NCBI GenBank assembly: GCA_963847715.1
Contig: CAWKAZ010000020.1
Location: 29,875 to 93,874, forward strand
DNA: 64,000 nt
Reading direction: 5' to 3'
DNA from: Acidiflorens sp963847715
GTDB taxonomy: Bacteria > Acidobacteriota > Terriglobia > Terriglobales > Acidobacteriaceae
Positions 17,504 through 26,067 of this stretch are shown in pieces. The position numbers were made by a program, and so were the translations under genes. How positions within the stretch are numbered: position 1 is the stretch's first letter; each line of letters starts with the position of its first letter. The notes below the pieces were generated by a model. It did not search any database and was not told the origin of the DNA. It worked only from the letters and a program-made list of their open reading frames with translations.

Positions 17504-19903
17504 CTACCAGCCAAACCACGACCAGAGTTTCGAGTAGATCCAGAGCACCGGACCGCGGAACAGCACGTACCCGATCGGATGCCATCCCACAGAAAGTTTG
17601 CCGCGCCCTTGCATACCCGGACGCAGTCGGCCATCCGGGTTCGGTACATCCACGCGAGCATAGAAGAAGCGAGTGTCTCCATCCATCTGGCTCTTCGGGC
17701 TCACCACCGATACATTTCCCCGAAAAGTCTGTGTCGGAAAGCCCTCAACCTTGATCGCGGCAGTAGCGCCCGAACGAAGCAGCGAGATCTCAGACTCGTC
17801 GACAGCAACATCCACCCGAGACAGGGAACTGTCCACAATCTCGGCAAGAGTATCTCCCGCCACGAGCCGCCGGCCGACCATGTCCTCCACGTGTGGAGTG
17901 GTCACCCACCCGTCAAACGGCGCACGCAGATGTGTCCGGTCAACCCGCTCGCGTGCGCGTTCCACCTCGGATCCCCAGTACTTTGCCTGCACACCATGGA
18001 TGCCCGCCTGCGTGCCGTCGTTGTTGGCAAGCGCCCGGTTCATCTCCATCGTTGCCGTCTGGTATTTGGCCTGTGCTTCGGCAAGAGCCGCACGGTAATC
18101 CCAGTCTTCGAGGTCACCCAGCACTTGGCCCTTCTGCACGTGTTCGCCTTCCCGCACAAACACCTTGCCCACCACGCCGTCAATCTCCGGTTGAATCTGG
18201 ACCGAACGGGCGGAGGCCACTGTCGACGCTCCATCCACTCGCATCGGCATGGGGAAGACCGCCATGAAGACAACCACTGCCGCCGCGCTCACAACAAACA
18301 ACCAACGTCGCCGCTTCTCGAGCGCCAGAAACTTCTGCTTCTTCTGGAGAATCGGTCCCAGCAGTCCGATGAAAGGGACCTCTTTATATAAGGACGCATT
18401 GCGCACTGCGACCGTCGCTTGCCCAGCGAGGACACGGATCATTTCCAGATGTGCATCGCCGAGAAAATCGGGATCGCTGCTTTCAAACAAAAGCATCCCG
18501 AGTCTTCCTTCGTCATCCGCCAGCGGGAGCGCGTACATAGCACGCACCCCCGTCTTTTCAAAATACTCTCTGAACGAAGCCTTCATGGCTTCTTCTGGCG
18601 CGACAATGTTGTCCTCGCGCTGGATAATGAACGTGCCATCCTTCACGTTCGAGATCGCCGGGATCACGTCCTCGAGCTGACTGACCTCGCGCGCTCCCGG
18701 GTTGATCTGTTCCATTCCCGAGATCGCTTTGAGGCGGAGTTTGCCGCGCTCATCCAGGGCAATCGAGGCTCGCTCGTAGGGAATCACAGCACTCGGAGTA
18801 TTCACAACCGCCTGCAGCACGCGGTCCAGATTCAGTGTGGATGTAATCTCACCGCTGACCTGTACGAGCGTTTGCAGAATTTCCACTTTCCGCTCCGCCT
18901 GCAGAAGGCTGGCGTTATTCAGAGCAATCGCAGCAGTTTCGGAAATCGAGTTCAACAGAAACAAATCGTCTTCATCGAACTGCGTGCCGTCCATTTTGTT
19001 GATGCACTCGATGATGCCAACCTGCTTTTCACGGGCAACCATCGGACACACGATGGCCGAGAACGGTCCCCCTTCGACCGCCGAAGGATTCCGCTTTCGC
19101 AAACGCTCGTCCTTTGCGTCATCGATGAGTAAAGGTTCGCCCGAATCGGAGACCTCGGCCACGTAGCCTTCTCCACTCCGCTGTGAGGAGTTGACCGCTG
19201 CCGTCGGATCGTTTCCCGCCTGTTGGATCAGCAGCAATTCGTCTTGAGTCTTCACGAACCAGAGATTCACCGCCTGAGCCTCAAGCACCTCGCGGACTTT
19301 CGAGGTTATGAGCAACTGGAGTTCGTCCATTTCCAGCGTCGAGCTGAAGACTTTCTCCAGATCATAGAGTTGCGTCAGCCGGGAAATCGATTGGTATTGG
19401 GAATTGCGTTCATCTTCATAAAGGACAGCGCTGACCAATCCCGGTCCCGCATGCTCCACCATCTCCACCAAGATCTGAACATCATTCTGGTCCAAGTCTT
19501 CTTCGAAAGACGCAAGTTCGAGCGCGCCAACGAGCACGCCGTTCACGAGCACTGGAACATATGCCAGAGAAACCAGGGTCCGCCGCGCATGCAGGTGGGC
19601 ATAGTCCTCCCGAACCAAATCGTTGCCGGAGAACAGGAGCGGTTGCTGCTCTCTTGCCAGAGTCCCGAGCGGGCCCGAATCAGCAGGCACGCTCGTTTCC
19701 TCAAGCCGAATCTCACCCGCCGTTGCCTTCGCATTCCAGGTGGGCGGATCGTCGCCGCTGAGCAAGTAGACGATCGCGGCTCCCCCCGAGACAGAATTAG
19801 CCGCCTCCTGCGCCATCAACAAGGCCCGGGGCACGGACTCTCGTTCTCTGAGCATGGCGCTCAGCAGTCGGGTTGACGCCTCGATCGATTGTGGCTGCGG
19901 CAT
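17504..19903 (-). CDS. Triple-GAF sensor fused to a HlyD-type adaptor
   Basis: The 799-residue protein is predicted to have three cytoplasmic GAF-like domains (about 20-165, 175-340, 345-510; e.g. GPFSAIVCPMVAREKQVGII and GVRAMYALPLADDEGRLGML). One transmembrane helix follows near 538-558 (WLFVVSAAAVVVFMAVFPM), then a periplasmic HlyD region (lipoyl half GVVGKVFVREGEHVQKGQVL, helical hairpin, THLRAPFDGWVTTPHVEDMV). This joins small-molecule or redox sensing inside to an adaptor outside. It is the first gene of the operon with the HlyD lipoprotein and PqqD/M50/HlyD protein. The promoter lies in the 193-bp divergent region shared with the STAS gene. What the GAF domains bind is unknown. Confidence 0.87.
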   Translation of the reverse strand: MPQPQSIEASTRLLSAMLRERESVPRALLMAQEAANSVSGGAAIVYLLSGDDPPTWNAKATAGEIRLEETSVPADSGPLGTLAREQQPLLFSGNDLVREDYAHLHARRTLVSLAYVPVLVNGVLVGALELASFEEDLDQNDVQILVEMVEHAGPGLVSAVLYEDERNSQYQSISRLTQLYDLEKVFSSTLEMDELQLLITSKVREVLEAQAVNLWFVKTQDELLLIQQAGNDPTAAVNSSQRSGEGYVAEVSDSGEPLLIDDAKDERLRKRNPSAVEGGPFSAIVCPMVAREKQVGIIECINKMDGTQFDEDDLFLLNSISETAAIALNNASLLQAERKVEILQTLVQVSGEITSTLNLDRVLQAVVNTPSAVIPYERASIALDERGKLRLKAISGMEQINPGAREVSQLEDVIPAISNVKDGTFIIQREDNIVAPEEAMKASFREYFEKTGVRAMYALPLADDEGRLGMLLFESSDPDFLGDAHLEMIRVLAGQATVAVRNASLYKEVPFIGLLGPILQKKQKFLALEKRRRWLFVVSAAAVVVFMAVFPMPMRVDGASTVASARSVQIQPEIDGVVGKVFVREGEHVQKGQVLGDLEDWDYRAALAEAQAKYQTATMEMNRALANNDGTQAGIHGVQAKYWGSEVERARERVDRTHLRAPFDGWVTTPHVEDMVGRRLVAGDTLAEIVDSSLSRVDVAVDESEISLLRSGATAAIKVEGFPTQTFRGNVSVVSPKSQMDGDTRFFYARVDVPNPDGRLRPGMQGRGKLSVGWHPIGYVLFRGPVLWIYSKLWSWFGW

Positions 19904-20096
19904 TTCAAAAACTGCGCTCTAGCGCGCGAATTCTATGAGCAGTCCGGGGAGGGGTTAGTGGTTGCAAATCTCGGATGACTCCGTTTAACTTGAGCGCGCA
20001 ACTTTAACAAACAGAAGGTGAGCTGTCAATTGATACAATCCCAGTTGGCGCGAGCCGTCAGGTCGGGCAACAGGAAGATGGGGGAATGAGGATTTC

Positions 20097-20438
20097 ATGG
20101 AAATAACGGTTCGTCGGCTTTCGGAAGTGCAGATTATTCAACTTCGCGGACCAATCCGGCTTGGGGACGCTGTCGATACTTTTCGCCGGGCCCTCGATGA
20201 TGCCTTTGCGGCGGGAGATGTCCGCCTGGTGATTAACTATGCCGAAGTTCCGATGATCGACTCGAGTGCGATCGGCGTCTTGATGAAAGCGCTTACTTCG
20301 GCAAAACAAAAGGGAGGCGACTTGCGCCTGGTGAATCCGTCAAAGTTCGTGACTCAGACTCTTCGCCTGATCGGCGTGCTTAACCTTTTCTCGGTATTTG
20401 AAGACGAGGACCAAGCCGTGGCGTCGTTTGGCATATAG
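20097..20438 (+). CDS. STAS-domain anti-sigma-factor antagonist-like protein
   Basis: The 113-residue single STAS domain has the phosphorylatable serine in VPMIDSSAIGVLMKAL, like SpoIIAA/RsbV antagonists. It ends with the helical LRLIGVLNLFSVFEDEDQAV segment. It probably switches partner by Ser phosphorylation; no cognate kinase is encoded nearby. Eleven bases separate it from the exosortase gene, so the STAS-exosortase-wecB set appears to be an operon. A role in controlling envelope or EPS output is inferred from that context only. Confidence 0.88.
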   Translation: MEITVRRLSEVQIIQLRGPIRLGDAVDTFRRALDDAFAAGDVRLVINYAEVPMIDSSAIGVLMKALTSAKQKGGDLRLVNPSKFVTQTLRLIGVLNLFSVFEDEDQAVASFGI

Positions 20439-20448
20439 CAGATCGTCA

Positions 20449-21306
20449 ATGACAACACGAACCCGTAAATTCACCTTTCTGTTTCTTTGCGCCGTGTCGA
20501 TCGCGTTCTGGTGGAATGGCTTGGTAACAACATTCTGGCTGGCATGGACGAACGATTCCTACACCCACATCCTGCTCATCCTCCCGTTGGTAGTGGGTCT
20601 CATCTACCTCGATAAGAAAACACTGCATATCGAAGCGCAGCCGAGCTTTGGCGTGGGAGTCGCGTTACTGGTGATTGCGCTGGGAACCTGCTACTACGCA
20701 AGATGGCAAGTAGCGTCCGCTTCCGCCAGCCTCACCGTCGGCATGTCCGCTCTGGTTCTCTGGTGGATTGCCAGCTTCCTTTTGTGTTTCGGAGCGGTGG
20801 CTCTAGACTCGTTATTTTTTCCTCTTTGCTTCTTGTTCCTGATCGTTCCCATCCCCGACTTTGCCCTGGGCCGGATTGTCGAGTTCTTGCAATACCAGTC
20901 CGCGCTGGCCGCGCGAATCATGTTCCGCATGATTGGTGTGCCGGCCACGCAGGATGGAGTCATGCTCTACATCCCCGGGCTCGACATCGAAGTTGCGCGT
21001 GAGTGCAGTAGCATCCGCTCCAGTCTCATGCTGGTTGTCACCACGATGGTGTTCGCTCATTTGTTCCTGCGATCCTGGTGGCGGAAGGCCTTGCTCATCT
21101 TGGCTGCAATTCCACTATCGGTCGCGAAGAATGGTCTCCGTATCTTCACCATCGCGGAACTAGGTACTCGTGTCGATCCGGGGTTTCTCAACGGGAGCTT
21201 GCATCATCATGGCGGCTTCGTCTTCTTCGGAGTTTCGGTGGTTGCCATGATCGCGCTGCTGTGGATGCTGCGGAGAAGCGAAAGTCCCTCACTCAAGAAT
21301 TGCTGA
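20449..21306 (+). CDS. Exosortase (stand-alone)
   Basis: The 285-residue polytopic membrane protein has the exosortase transpeptidase triad: Cys186 in ARECSSIRSS, Arg231 in NGLRIF, and His in the HHHGG cluster 252-254. The conserved helix FPLCFLFLIVPIPDF is also present. Exosortases cleave and anchor or release proteins carrying PEP-CTERM-type tails. No EpsI domain is attached, unlike the second exosortase at 36031. ATG at 20449 begins the protein just after the STAS gene. A small protein at 27232 with a VPEGGS tail is a candidate substrate. Confidence 0.88.
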   Translation: MTTRTRKFTFLFLCAVSIAFWWNGLVTTFWLAWTNDSYTHILLILPLVVGLIYLDKKTLHIEAQPSFGVGVALLVIALGTCYYARWQVASASASLTVGMSALVLWWIASFLLCFGAVALDSLFFPLCFLFLIVPIPDFALGRIVEFLQYQSALAARIMFRMIGVPATQDGVMLYIPGLDIEVARECSSIRSSLMLVVTTMVFAHLFLRSWWRKALLILAAIPLSVAKNGLRIFTIAELGTRVDPGFLNGSLHHHGGFVFFGVSVVAMIALLWMLRRSESPSLKNC

Positions 21307-21328
21307 CACACGTGCAACCGGAGAATTC

Positions 21329-22393
21329 GTGAATATATTTCACATCGTAGGAGCTCGGCCTAATTTCATGAAGGTGGCTCCGGTTTTGAACGCCCTGAAG
21401 GGGCGCGAAAAGGTCGCGCAGACCCTTGTCCACACCGGGCAGCACTACGACGTCAACATGTCCGACGTGTTTTTTCAGCAACTGGGCATACCAGAGCCCG
21501 ACGTAAATCTTGCGGTCGGCTCCGGCTCCCATGCGAAGCAGACCGCCGAGATCATGGTCCGTCTGGAGCCGGTTGTGCTCGAACGGCAGCCCGATATCGT
21601 ACTCGTCTATGGCGACGTGAACTCCACCGTAGCGACTGTTCTAGTTTGTGCCAAGCTGGGTGTCCGGGTGGGCCATGTTGAAGCCGGACTTCGCTCCTTC
21701 GATCGCACCATGCCGGAGGAAATCAACCGCCTGGTCACCGACCGGCTTGCCGACATGCTGTTTACTCCTTCCGAAGACGGAGACGAGAATCTCCGGCGAG
21801 AAGGAATTGCAGCCGAGAAGATCTTTCTCGTCGGCAACGTAATGATCGACTCGCTCGTGCGGCTCCTGCCGGCAGCGCAGAAGTCGAAGATCGACGGCTT
21901 GCCCGAGCGGTATGCCCTGGTCACCCTGCATCGGCCCGCCAATGTCGATGACAGCGCGACGCTGAAAGGCATCCTCGATTCTTTACTCGAAGTGAATCGC
22001 GCCTTGACGGTCGTGTTCCCAGCCCATCCGAGAACCCGCAAACGCATTGAAGACTTCGGATTAAATGCCGGGCGACTGCGCTTGCTCGATCCTTGCCCGT
22101 ATATAGATTTTCTCGGATTGCAATCCCGCGCAATCGTGGTGATCACGGATTCCGGGGGCATCCAGGAAGAAAGCACCTACCTCGGAGTTCCGTGCCTGAC
22201 CATGCGCGAGAACACGGAGCGCCCGATCACGGTGTCCATGGGCACGAACGTCCTGGTGGGACGCGACCGCGACAAACTACGCACGGAATTGACAAAGGTT
22301 CTTGCCGGAAAAGCCAAGAAAGGCGCTATCCCGCCTCTGTGGGACGGACAAGCCGGCGATCGCGTCGCCGATGTGCTCCTGAAACACAGGTGA
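21329..22393 (+). CDS. wecB: UDP-N-acetylglucosamine 2-epimerase (non-hydrolysing)
   Basis: The 354-residue GT-B fold enzyme converts UDP-GlcNAc to UDP-ManNAc. Conserved active-site segments are VGARPNFMKVAPV, VYGDVNSTVA (Asp), HVEAGLRS (Glu), MPEEINR (Glu), TLHRPANVD (His) and DSGGIQEES. GTG at 21329 follows GGAGA at 21320-21324. It is the last gene of the STAS-exosortase operon, and it supplies a sugar nucleotide probably used by the polysaccharide locus. Confidence 0.93.
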   Translation: MNIFHIVGARPNFMKVAPVLNALKGREKVAQTLVHTGQHYDVNMSDVFFQQLGIPEPDVNLAVGSGSHAKQTAEIMVRLEPVVLERQPDIVLVYGDVNSTVATVLVCAKLGVRVGHVEAGLRSFDRTMPEEINRLVTDRLADMLFTPSEDGDENLRREGIAAEKIFLVGNVMIDSLVRLLPAAQKSKIDGLPERYALVTLHRPANVDDSATLKGILDSLLEVNRALTVVFPAHPRTRKRIEDFGLNAGRLRLLDPCPYIDFLGLQSRAIVVITDSGGIQEESTYLGVPCLTMRENTERPITVSMGTNVLVGRDRDKLRTELTKVLAGKAKKGAIPPLWDGQAGDRVADVLLKHR

Positions 22394-22451
22394 CGAGTGG
22401 GCAGAGCGCACATATCTTCGCCAACCGTTCTCCACTGAACTCACGATCGCT

Positions 22452-22467
22452 TGTGATCAAGATCACA
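22452..22467. promoter_or_regulatory. CRP-type palindrome upstream of the molybdoenzyme operon
   Basis: TGTGATCAAGATCACA is a perfect 16-bp palindrome matching the CRP core TGTGA-N6-TCACA. It lies 76 bases before the start codon of the molybdoenzyme gene, with a TATAAG hexamer about 25 bases downstream. The regulator would be a CRP/FNR-family protein encoded elsewhere. Confidence 0.6.
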
Positions 22468-22527
22468 GCGGCCGTGGGTCGAAACGTCATATAAGTCCCT
22501 CCACGAGATCACTGAGTGGGGGGCTCG

Positions 22528-25038
22528 ATGGCTATCGCGCAAGCGGTCCCGGTCCAAGGCAAATGGATTCCAAGTACCTGCGGCATGTGCCTGCATGGCT
22601 GCGGGATCAAGGTTTTCGTCCAAGATGGAGTCGCCCTAAAGATCGAAGGCGATGAAACCAACCCCGATAATCTCGGCAAATTGTGTCCCAAAGGCAACGC
22701 GGGGCTCTCCCGGCTGTACGATCCTGCGCGCGTTCGCAAGCCCCTGAAGCGCACCAATCCCCAAAAAGGGCCGGGTGTTGATCCCAAATGGGTTGAGATC
22801 TCATGGGACGAAGCCTACGAAATCACAGCTCGCGAGCTCGGTAAAGTTCGGCGTGACGACCCCCGCAAACTGCTGTGCGCAATCGGCGACTTCCAGCGAA
22901 TTCTTCTCTGGGGATGGCCCGCGGCGTTCGGGTCGCCGAACTTTTTCACCTCGCTGGGCAATTACTGTGGTGGTTCCTACCACCCCGTCAACGGCAGCGT
23001 CGACGGCTCATTCGCCGCGATCAACGACTACGATCTTTGCAATTACTGGATTCAGATCGGCTCCGGTGACGGATTCTCTTCCCATCTGCATCTTTCCGGT
23101 AGCGCCAAGCGGATGGCCGACGCTCGTATGCGCGGCATGAGAGTCGTTAGTCTCGATCCGCGCTGCTCGATCGCCTCCGCCAAGGCCGATGAGTGGATTC
23201 CTACGCTGCCCGGTACCGATCGCGCCTTTGTGCTGGGCATGGCGCACGTGCTGATCCACGAATTAAAGCGCTACGATCGCCAATTCCTGCGTGACCGCAC
23301 CAACGCCCCATACCTGGTGAAAGACGATGGCTATCTGCTGCGCTCAATCGACGGCAAAGCGTTGGCATCGGACCGCAAACTCGGCGACGCGCGCCCGTGG
23401 GATGAGGTGGCCGCCGAAAATATCGCCTTGGAAGGAACGTTTACGGTCGACGGAACTCGAGTCCGCACCGGCTTCCAGGTCTGGGCAGATCTTCTAGCCG
23501 ATCACACGCCCGAGGCAATGTCGGAGGTATGCACCGTACCAGCCGAGACTATCCGGCGCATCGCGAAAGAATTCGTAGAGGCGGCTCGCATCGGCGCGAC
23601 CATCGAAATCCAAGGCAAGATGTATCCCTTCCGGCCAGCGGCGTTGAACTACTACCGCGGCTCTCAATCCCATGCCAACGGTTTATTCGACAATCTGACG
23701 TTCAAGATGATCAACATGCTGGTGGGCAACATCGACGTGCCCGGCGGTCACCTCGGCGTTCCGCTCGATCATCGCGGCTTCTTCGTCCATCCGGGAGAAG
23801 ATGGCATGCTGAAGCCCGAGCCGCACCAGTTGCATCCCGCACCGGCGTTCAAGTATCCGCCCGACTCCACCCACTTGATGGAATGGTTCCCCATCGGTTT
23901 CGATGCCGGCCAACTCAACACCGAAACACTGCTTGACCCGAAGAAGTTCGGCCTGAATTACGAGCCCGAGGCCGTGCTGCTCTACCATTCCAATCCACTG
24001 TGGAACCTGCCCGAGACCGACAAAGTCGAAAAGATCATGTCGAAGATGAAGTTCGTCGTCGCCATTGACATCCAACACACGGAGTCCACTCAGTGGGCCG
24101 ATGTATTTCTGCCGGCGCACACGTTTCTCGAGTCAACCCTGCTAAATTGCTTGGAACCCCCCGCCGTCACCGGCCACTCGCTGCGGCAGCCGGTCGTAAA
24201 GCCAGTCGGCGATACACGGGACGCCTATGACATCCTGACCGAACTGGCCGAACGGATCGGGTTTCGCGACGACTGGAACGATGTTCTCAACATGGTCTGC
24301 GGCTACACCGCGCAGCCAAAGTATCTCCTTGATCCCGAGAAGCGCTACACCACCGAAGAATTCTGGGATCAATATGCCCGCAGCGTTTACGGCGACGGGA
24401 GAGGCCTCGACTGGTTCAAAGTGCACGGACACGCCGTCCGTTATCGCACTCCTGAAGAAACGTACATGCCTTACGGCGACCTCCGCATCCCGTTTTACTT
24501 CGAGTTCATTCAGCGAACCGGCGACGAGATGCGGCGCAAGTTCACCGAGGTCGGATTGAAAGATTGGCCGCTCGACAACTACAAGCCGTTGCCATTCTGG
24601 AAAAACTCGCAGGTCATCGATGACGGCAAAGCCGGCTACGAATACTTCGCAATCACGTTCAAGGAGAGCCTTCACACCTTCGCCGACACCATGGTGATGC
24701 CGTGGCTTTCCGAGGTGAGTGAAAAAGATGCGATCCACAGCGGCGTGCTGATCAACCCGCAGACGGCACGAAAGCTGGGATTGAAAACTGGGGACCGCAT
24801 CCGGCTTACCTCCCCAGCCGGCAGTATTGAGGGAAATGCGCAAGTGATCGAAGGCATTCATCCGCAGGTATTTGGAGTGAGCAACACCCTGACTCGCTAC
24901 GTCGTAACCAACGAGCGAGCGAAGCAACGCGGCACACACTTCAACCGCCTCTTAACCGGATCCATGCGCTATACAGACAGCGCCACCGGCGGTCTGGAAT
25001 CGACTGCGCGAGTGCGACTGGAGCGAGTCCGGGCCTAG
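22528..25038 (+). CDS. Molybdopterin oxidoreductase catalytic subunit (PadB-like)
   Basis: The protein of about 836 residues belongs to the DMSO-reductase/CISM superfamily. An N-terminal [4Fe-4S] motif CGMCLHGC..LCPKG is followed by the MGD-binding core (GNYCGGSYHPVNGS, VSLDPRCS, LPGTDRAFVLGMAHVLIHE) and a C-terminal molydop-binding domain (GLKTGDRIRLTSPAGSIEG). There is no Tat signal, so the active site probably faces the cytoplasm. Organisation with the next three genes resembles phenylacetyl-CoA:acceptor oxidoreductase (PadBCD) or related quinone-linked enzymes; the substrate is not certain. ATG at 22528 follows a GGGGGG block; GTG at 22516 is an alternative. Confidence 0.85.
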   Translation: MAIAQAVPVQGKWIPSTCGMCLHGCGIKVFVQDGVALKIEGDETNPDNLGKLCPKGNAGLSRLYDPARVRKPLKRTNPQKGPGVDPKWVEISWDEAYEITARELGKVRRDDPRKLLCAIGDFQRILLWGWPAAFGSPNFFTSLGNYCGGSYHPVNGSVDGSFAAINDYDLCNYWIQIGSGDGFSSHLHLSGSAKRMADARMRGMRVVSLDPRCSIASAKADEWIPTLPGTDRAFVLGMAHVLIHELKRYDRQFLRDRTNAPYLVKDDGYLLRSIDGKALASDRKLGDARPWDEVAAENIALEGTFTVDGTRVRTGFQVWADLLADHTPEAMSEVCTVPAETIRRIAKEFVEAARIGATIEIQGKMYPFRPAALNYYRGSQSHANGLFDNLTFKMINMLVGNIDVPGGHLGVPLDHRGFFVHPGEDGMLKPEPHQLHPAPAFKYPPDSTHLMEWFPIGFDAGQLNTETLLDPKKFGLNYEPEAVLLYHSNPLWNLPETDKVEKIMSKMKFVVAIDIQHTESTQWADVFLPAHTFLESTLLNCLEPPAVTGHSLRQPVVKPVGDTRDAYDILTELAERIGFRDDWNDVLNMVCGYTAQPKYLLDPEKRYTTEEFWDQYARSVYGDGRGLDWFKVHGHAVRYRTPEETYMPYGDLRIPFYFEFIQRTGDEMRRKFTEVGLKDWPLDNYKPLPFWKNSQVIDDGKAGYEYFAITFKESLHTFADTMVMPWLSEVSEKDAIHSGVLINPQTARKLGLKTGDRIRLTSPAGSIEGNAQVIEGIHPQVFGVSNTLTRYVVTNERAKQRGTHFNRLLTGSMRYTDSATGGLESTARVRLERVRA

Positions 25039-25122
25039 GCGCGCGGGAAATGCGTATCAAGTTGGAAGGTGCCCCAGGTTCGCGCCCGTTCTTTGGGCGC
25101 TAACCTGGGCAAGGCGGACAGA

Positions 25123-25410
25123 ATGGCCACAGCAAACATCGCAGCATTGGGAACAACCCGCAAGATGCTGGGCTTCAGCCGGCGTGTGGTCGAGTTCGAA
25201 GACGCCACCGTCGCCGACCTCTTTCGCCGGTTAAACACGCTCGACGGCCGCACGCTTTACGACCACTTGGTGTGCGATGGCAAACTCCGAGGCGATTTTG
25301 CGGTGGTTGTCGATGGATTGAGTTTGAAAGCCGATCAACTGAACAAACGGTTACAGGGAGGCGAGGAGGTCGTCACCATGGCGATCTTGCGTCACCTGCA
25401 CGGGGGCTAA
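25123..25410 (+). CDS. MoaD/ThiS-like sulfur carrier protein
   Basis: The 95-residue protein has a ubiquitin-like beta-grasp pattern (VVEFEDATVADLFRRL, FAVVVDGLSL, GGEEVVTMAILRHL) and ends exactly in Gly-Gly, the hallmark of MoaD/ThiS carriers activated by MoeB-type enzymes. It lies inside the molybdoenzyme operon, between the catalytic and Fe-S subunits, 84 bases after the former and 11 before the latter. A dedicated carrier for the cofactor of this enzyme is a reasonable inference. ATG at 25123 is preferred; frames further upstream overlap non-conserved sequence. Confidence 0.75.
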   Translation: MATANIAALGTTRKMLGFSRRVVEFEDATVADLFRRLNTLDGRTLYDHLVCDGKLRGDFAVVVDGLSLKADQLNKRLQGGEEVVTMAILRHLHGG

Positions 25411-25421
25411 GCGGAGCACAC

Positions 25422-26036
25422 ATGGCGCGATACGGAATGGTGATTGACCTGAAGCGGTGCATCGGCTGCAACGCTTGCACGCTGGCTTGCAAACAGGAAA
25501 ACGGCACACCCGAGGGCGTACACTTTGCTCGTGTCGTGGCGCGCGAGGTGGGCACATACCCGGCAACCAAACGCACCTTCTTGCCCGTACTGTGCAATCA
25601 CTGTTCGGACGCGCCCTGTTCCGAGGCCTGCCCTACGGGCGCAACCTACATTCGCCCCGACGGAATCGTGATGGTCGACAAGGAAAAGTGCATCGGCTGT
25701 CGCGCCTGCAACGTGGCCTGTCCTTATATGAATCGCCACTTCGTTGCCAAAGGAATGCTCAAGCACGGCTATGGTACGGACGGTTTGACGCCGTACGAAG
25801 CCGTCAAGTTCATGGACTTCGAAGAGGGAACCAACATCAAATGCACGCTATGCGCGCCTCGGGTTGATCAGGGTCTCGATCCGGCGTGTGTCATAACTTG
25901 CCCCACGGATGCCCGCATTTTTGGCGACCTTGAGGATCCGGACGGCAAGTTGCGGGGACTGATCAAGGAGCGTAAAGGCTGGACATTATCGCCTGAGTAC
26001 AACACCAAGCCCAACGTGTTTTACCTCGACGAATAG
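25422..26036 (+). CDS. [4Fe-4S] ferredoxin-type electron-transfer subunit
   Basis: The 204-residue DmsB/PsrB-like subunit has four cysteine clusters. These are CIGCNACTLACK near residue 13, CNHCSDAPCSEACP, CIGCRACNVACP, and a last CTLC ... CVITCP set. It would carry electrons between the molybdenum subunit and the membrane subunit that follows (31 bases downstream). Start ATG at 25422. Confidence 0.93.
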   Translation: MARYGMVIDLKRCIGCNACTLACKQENGTPEGVHFARVVAREVGTYPATKRTFLPVLCNHCSDAPCSEACPTGATYIRPDGIVMVDKEKCIGCRACNVACPYMNRHFVAKGMLKHGYGTDGLTPYEAVKFMDFEEGTNIKCTLCAPRVDQGLDPACVITCPTDARIFGDLEDPDGKLRGLIKERKGWTLSPEYNTKPNVFYLDE

Positions 26037-26067
26037 CGAGAACAAGCGAGAGACGCAGGGGGATAGA

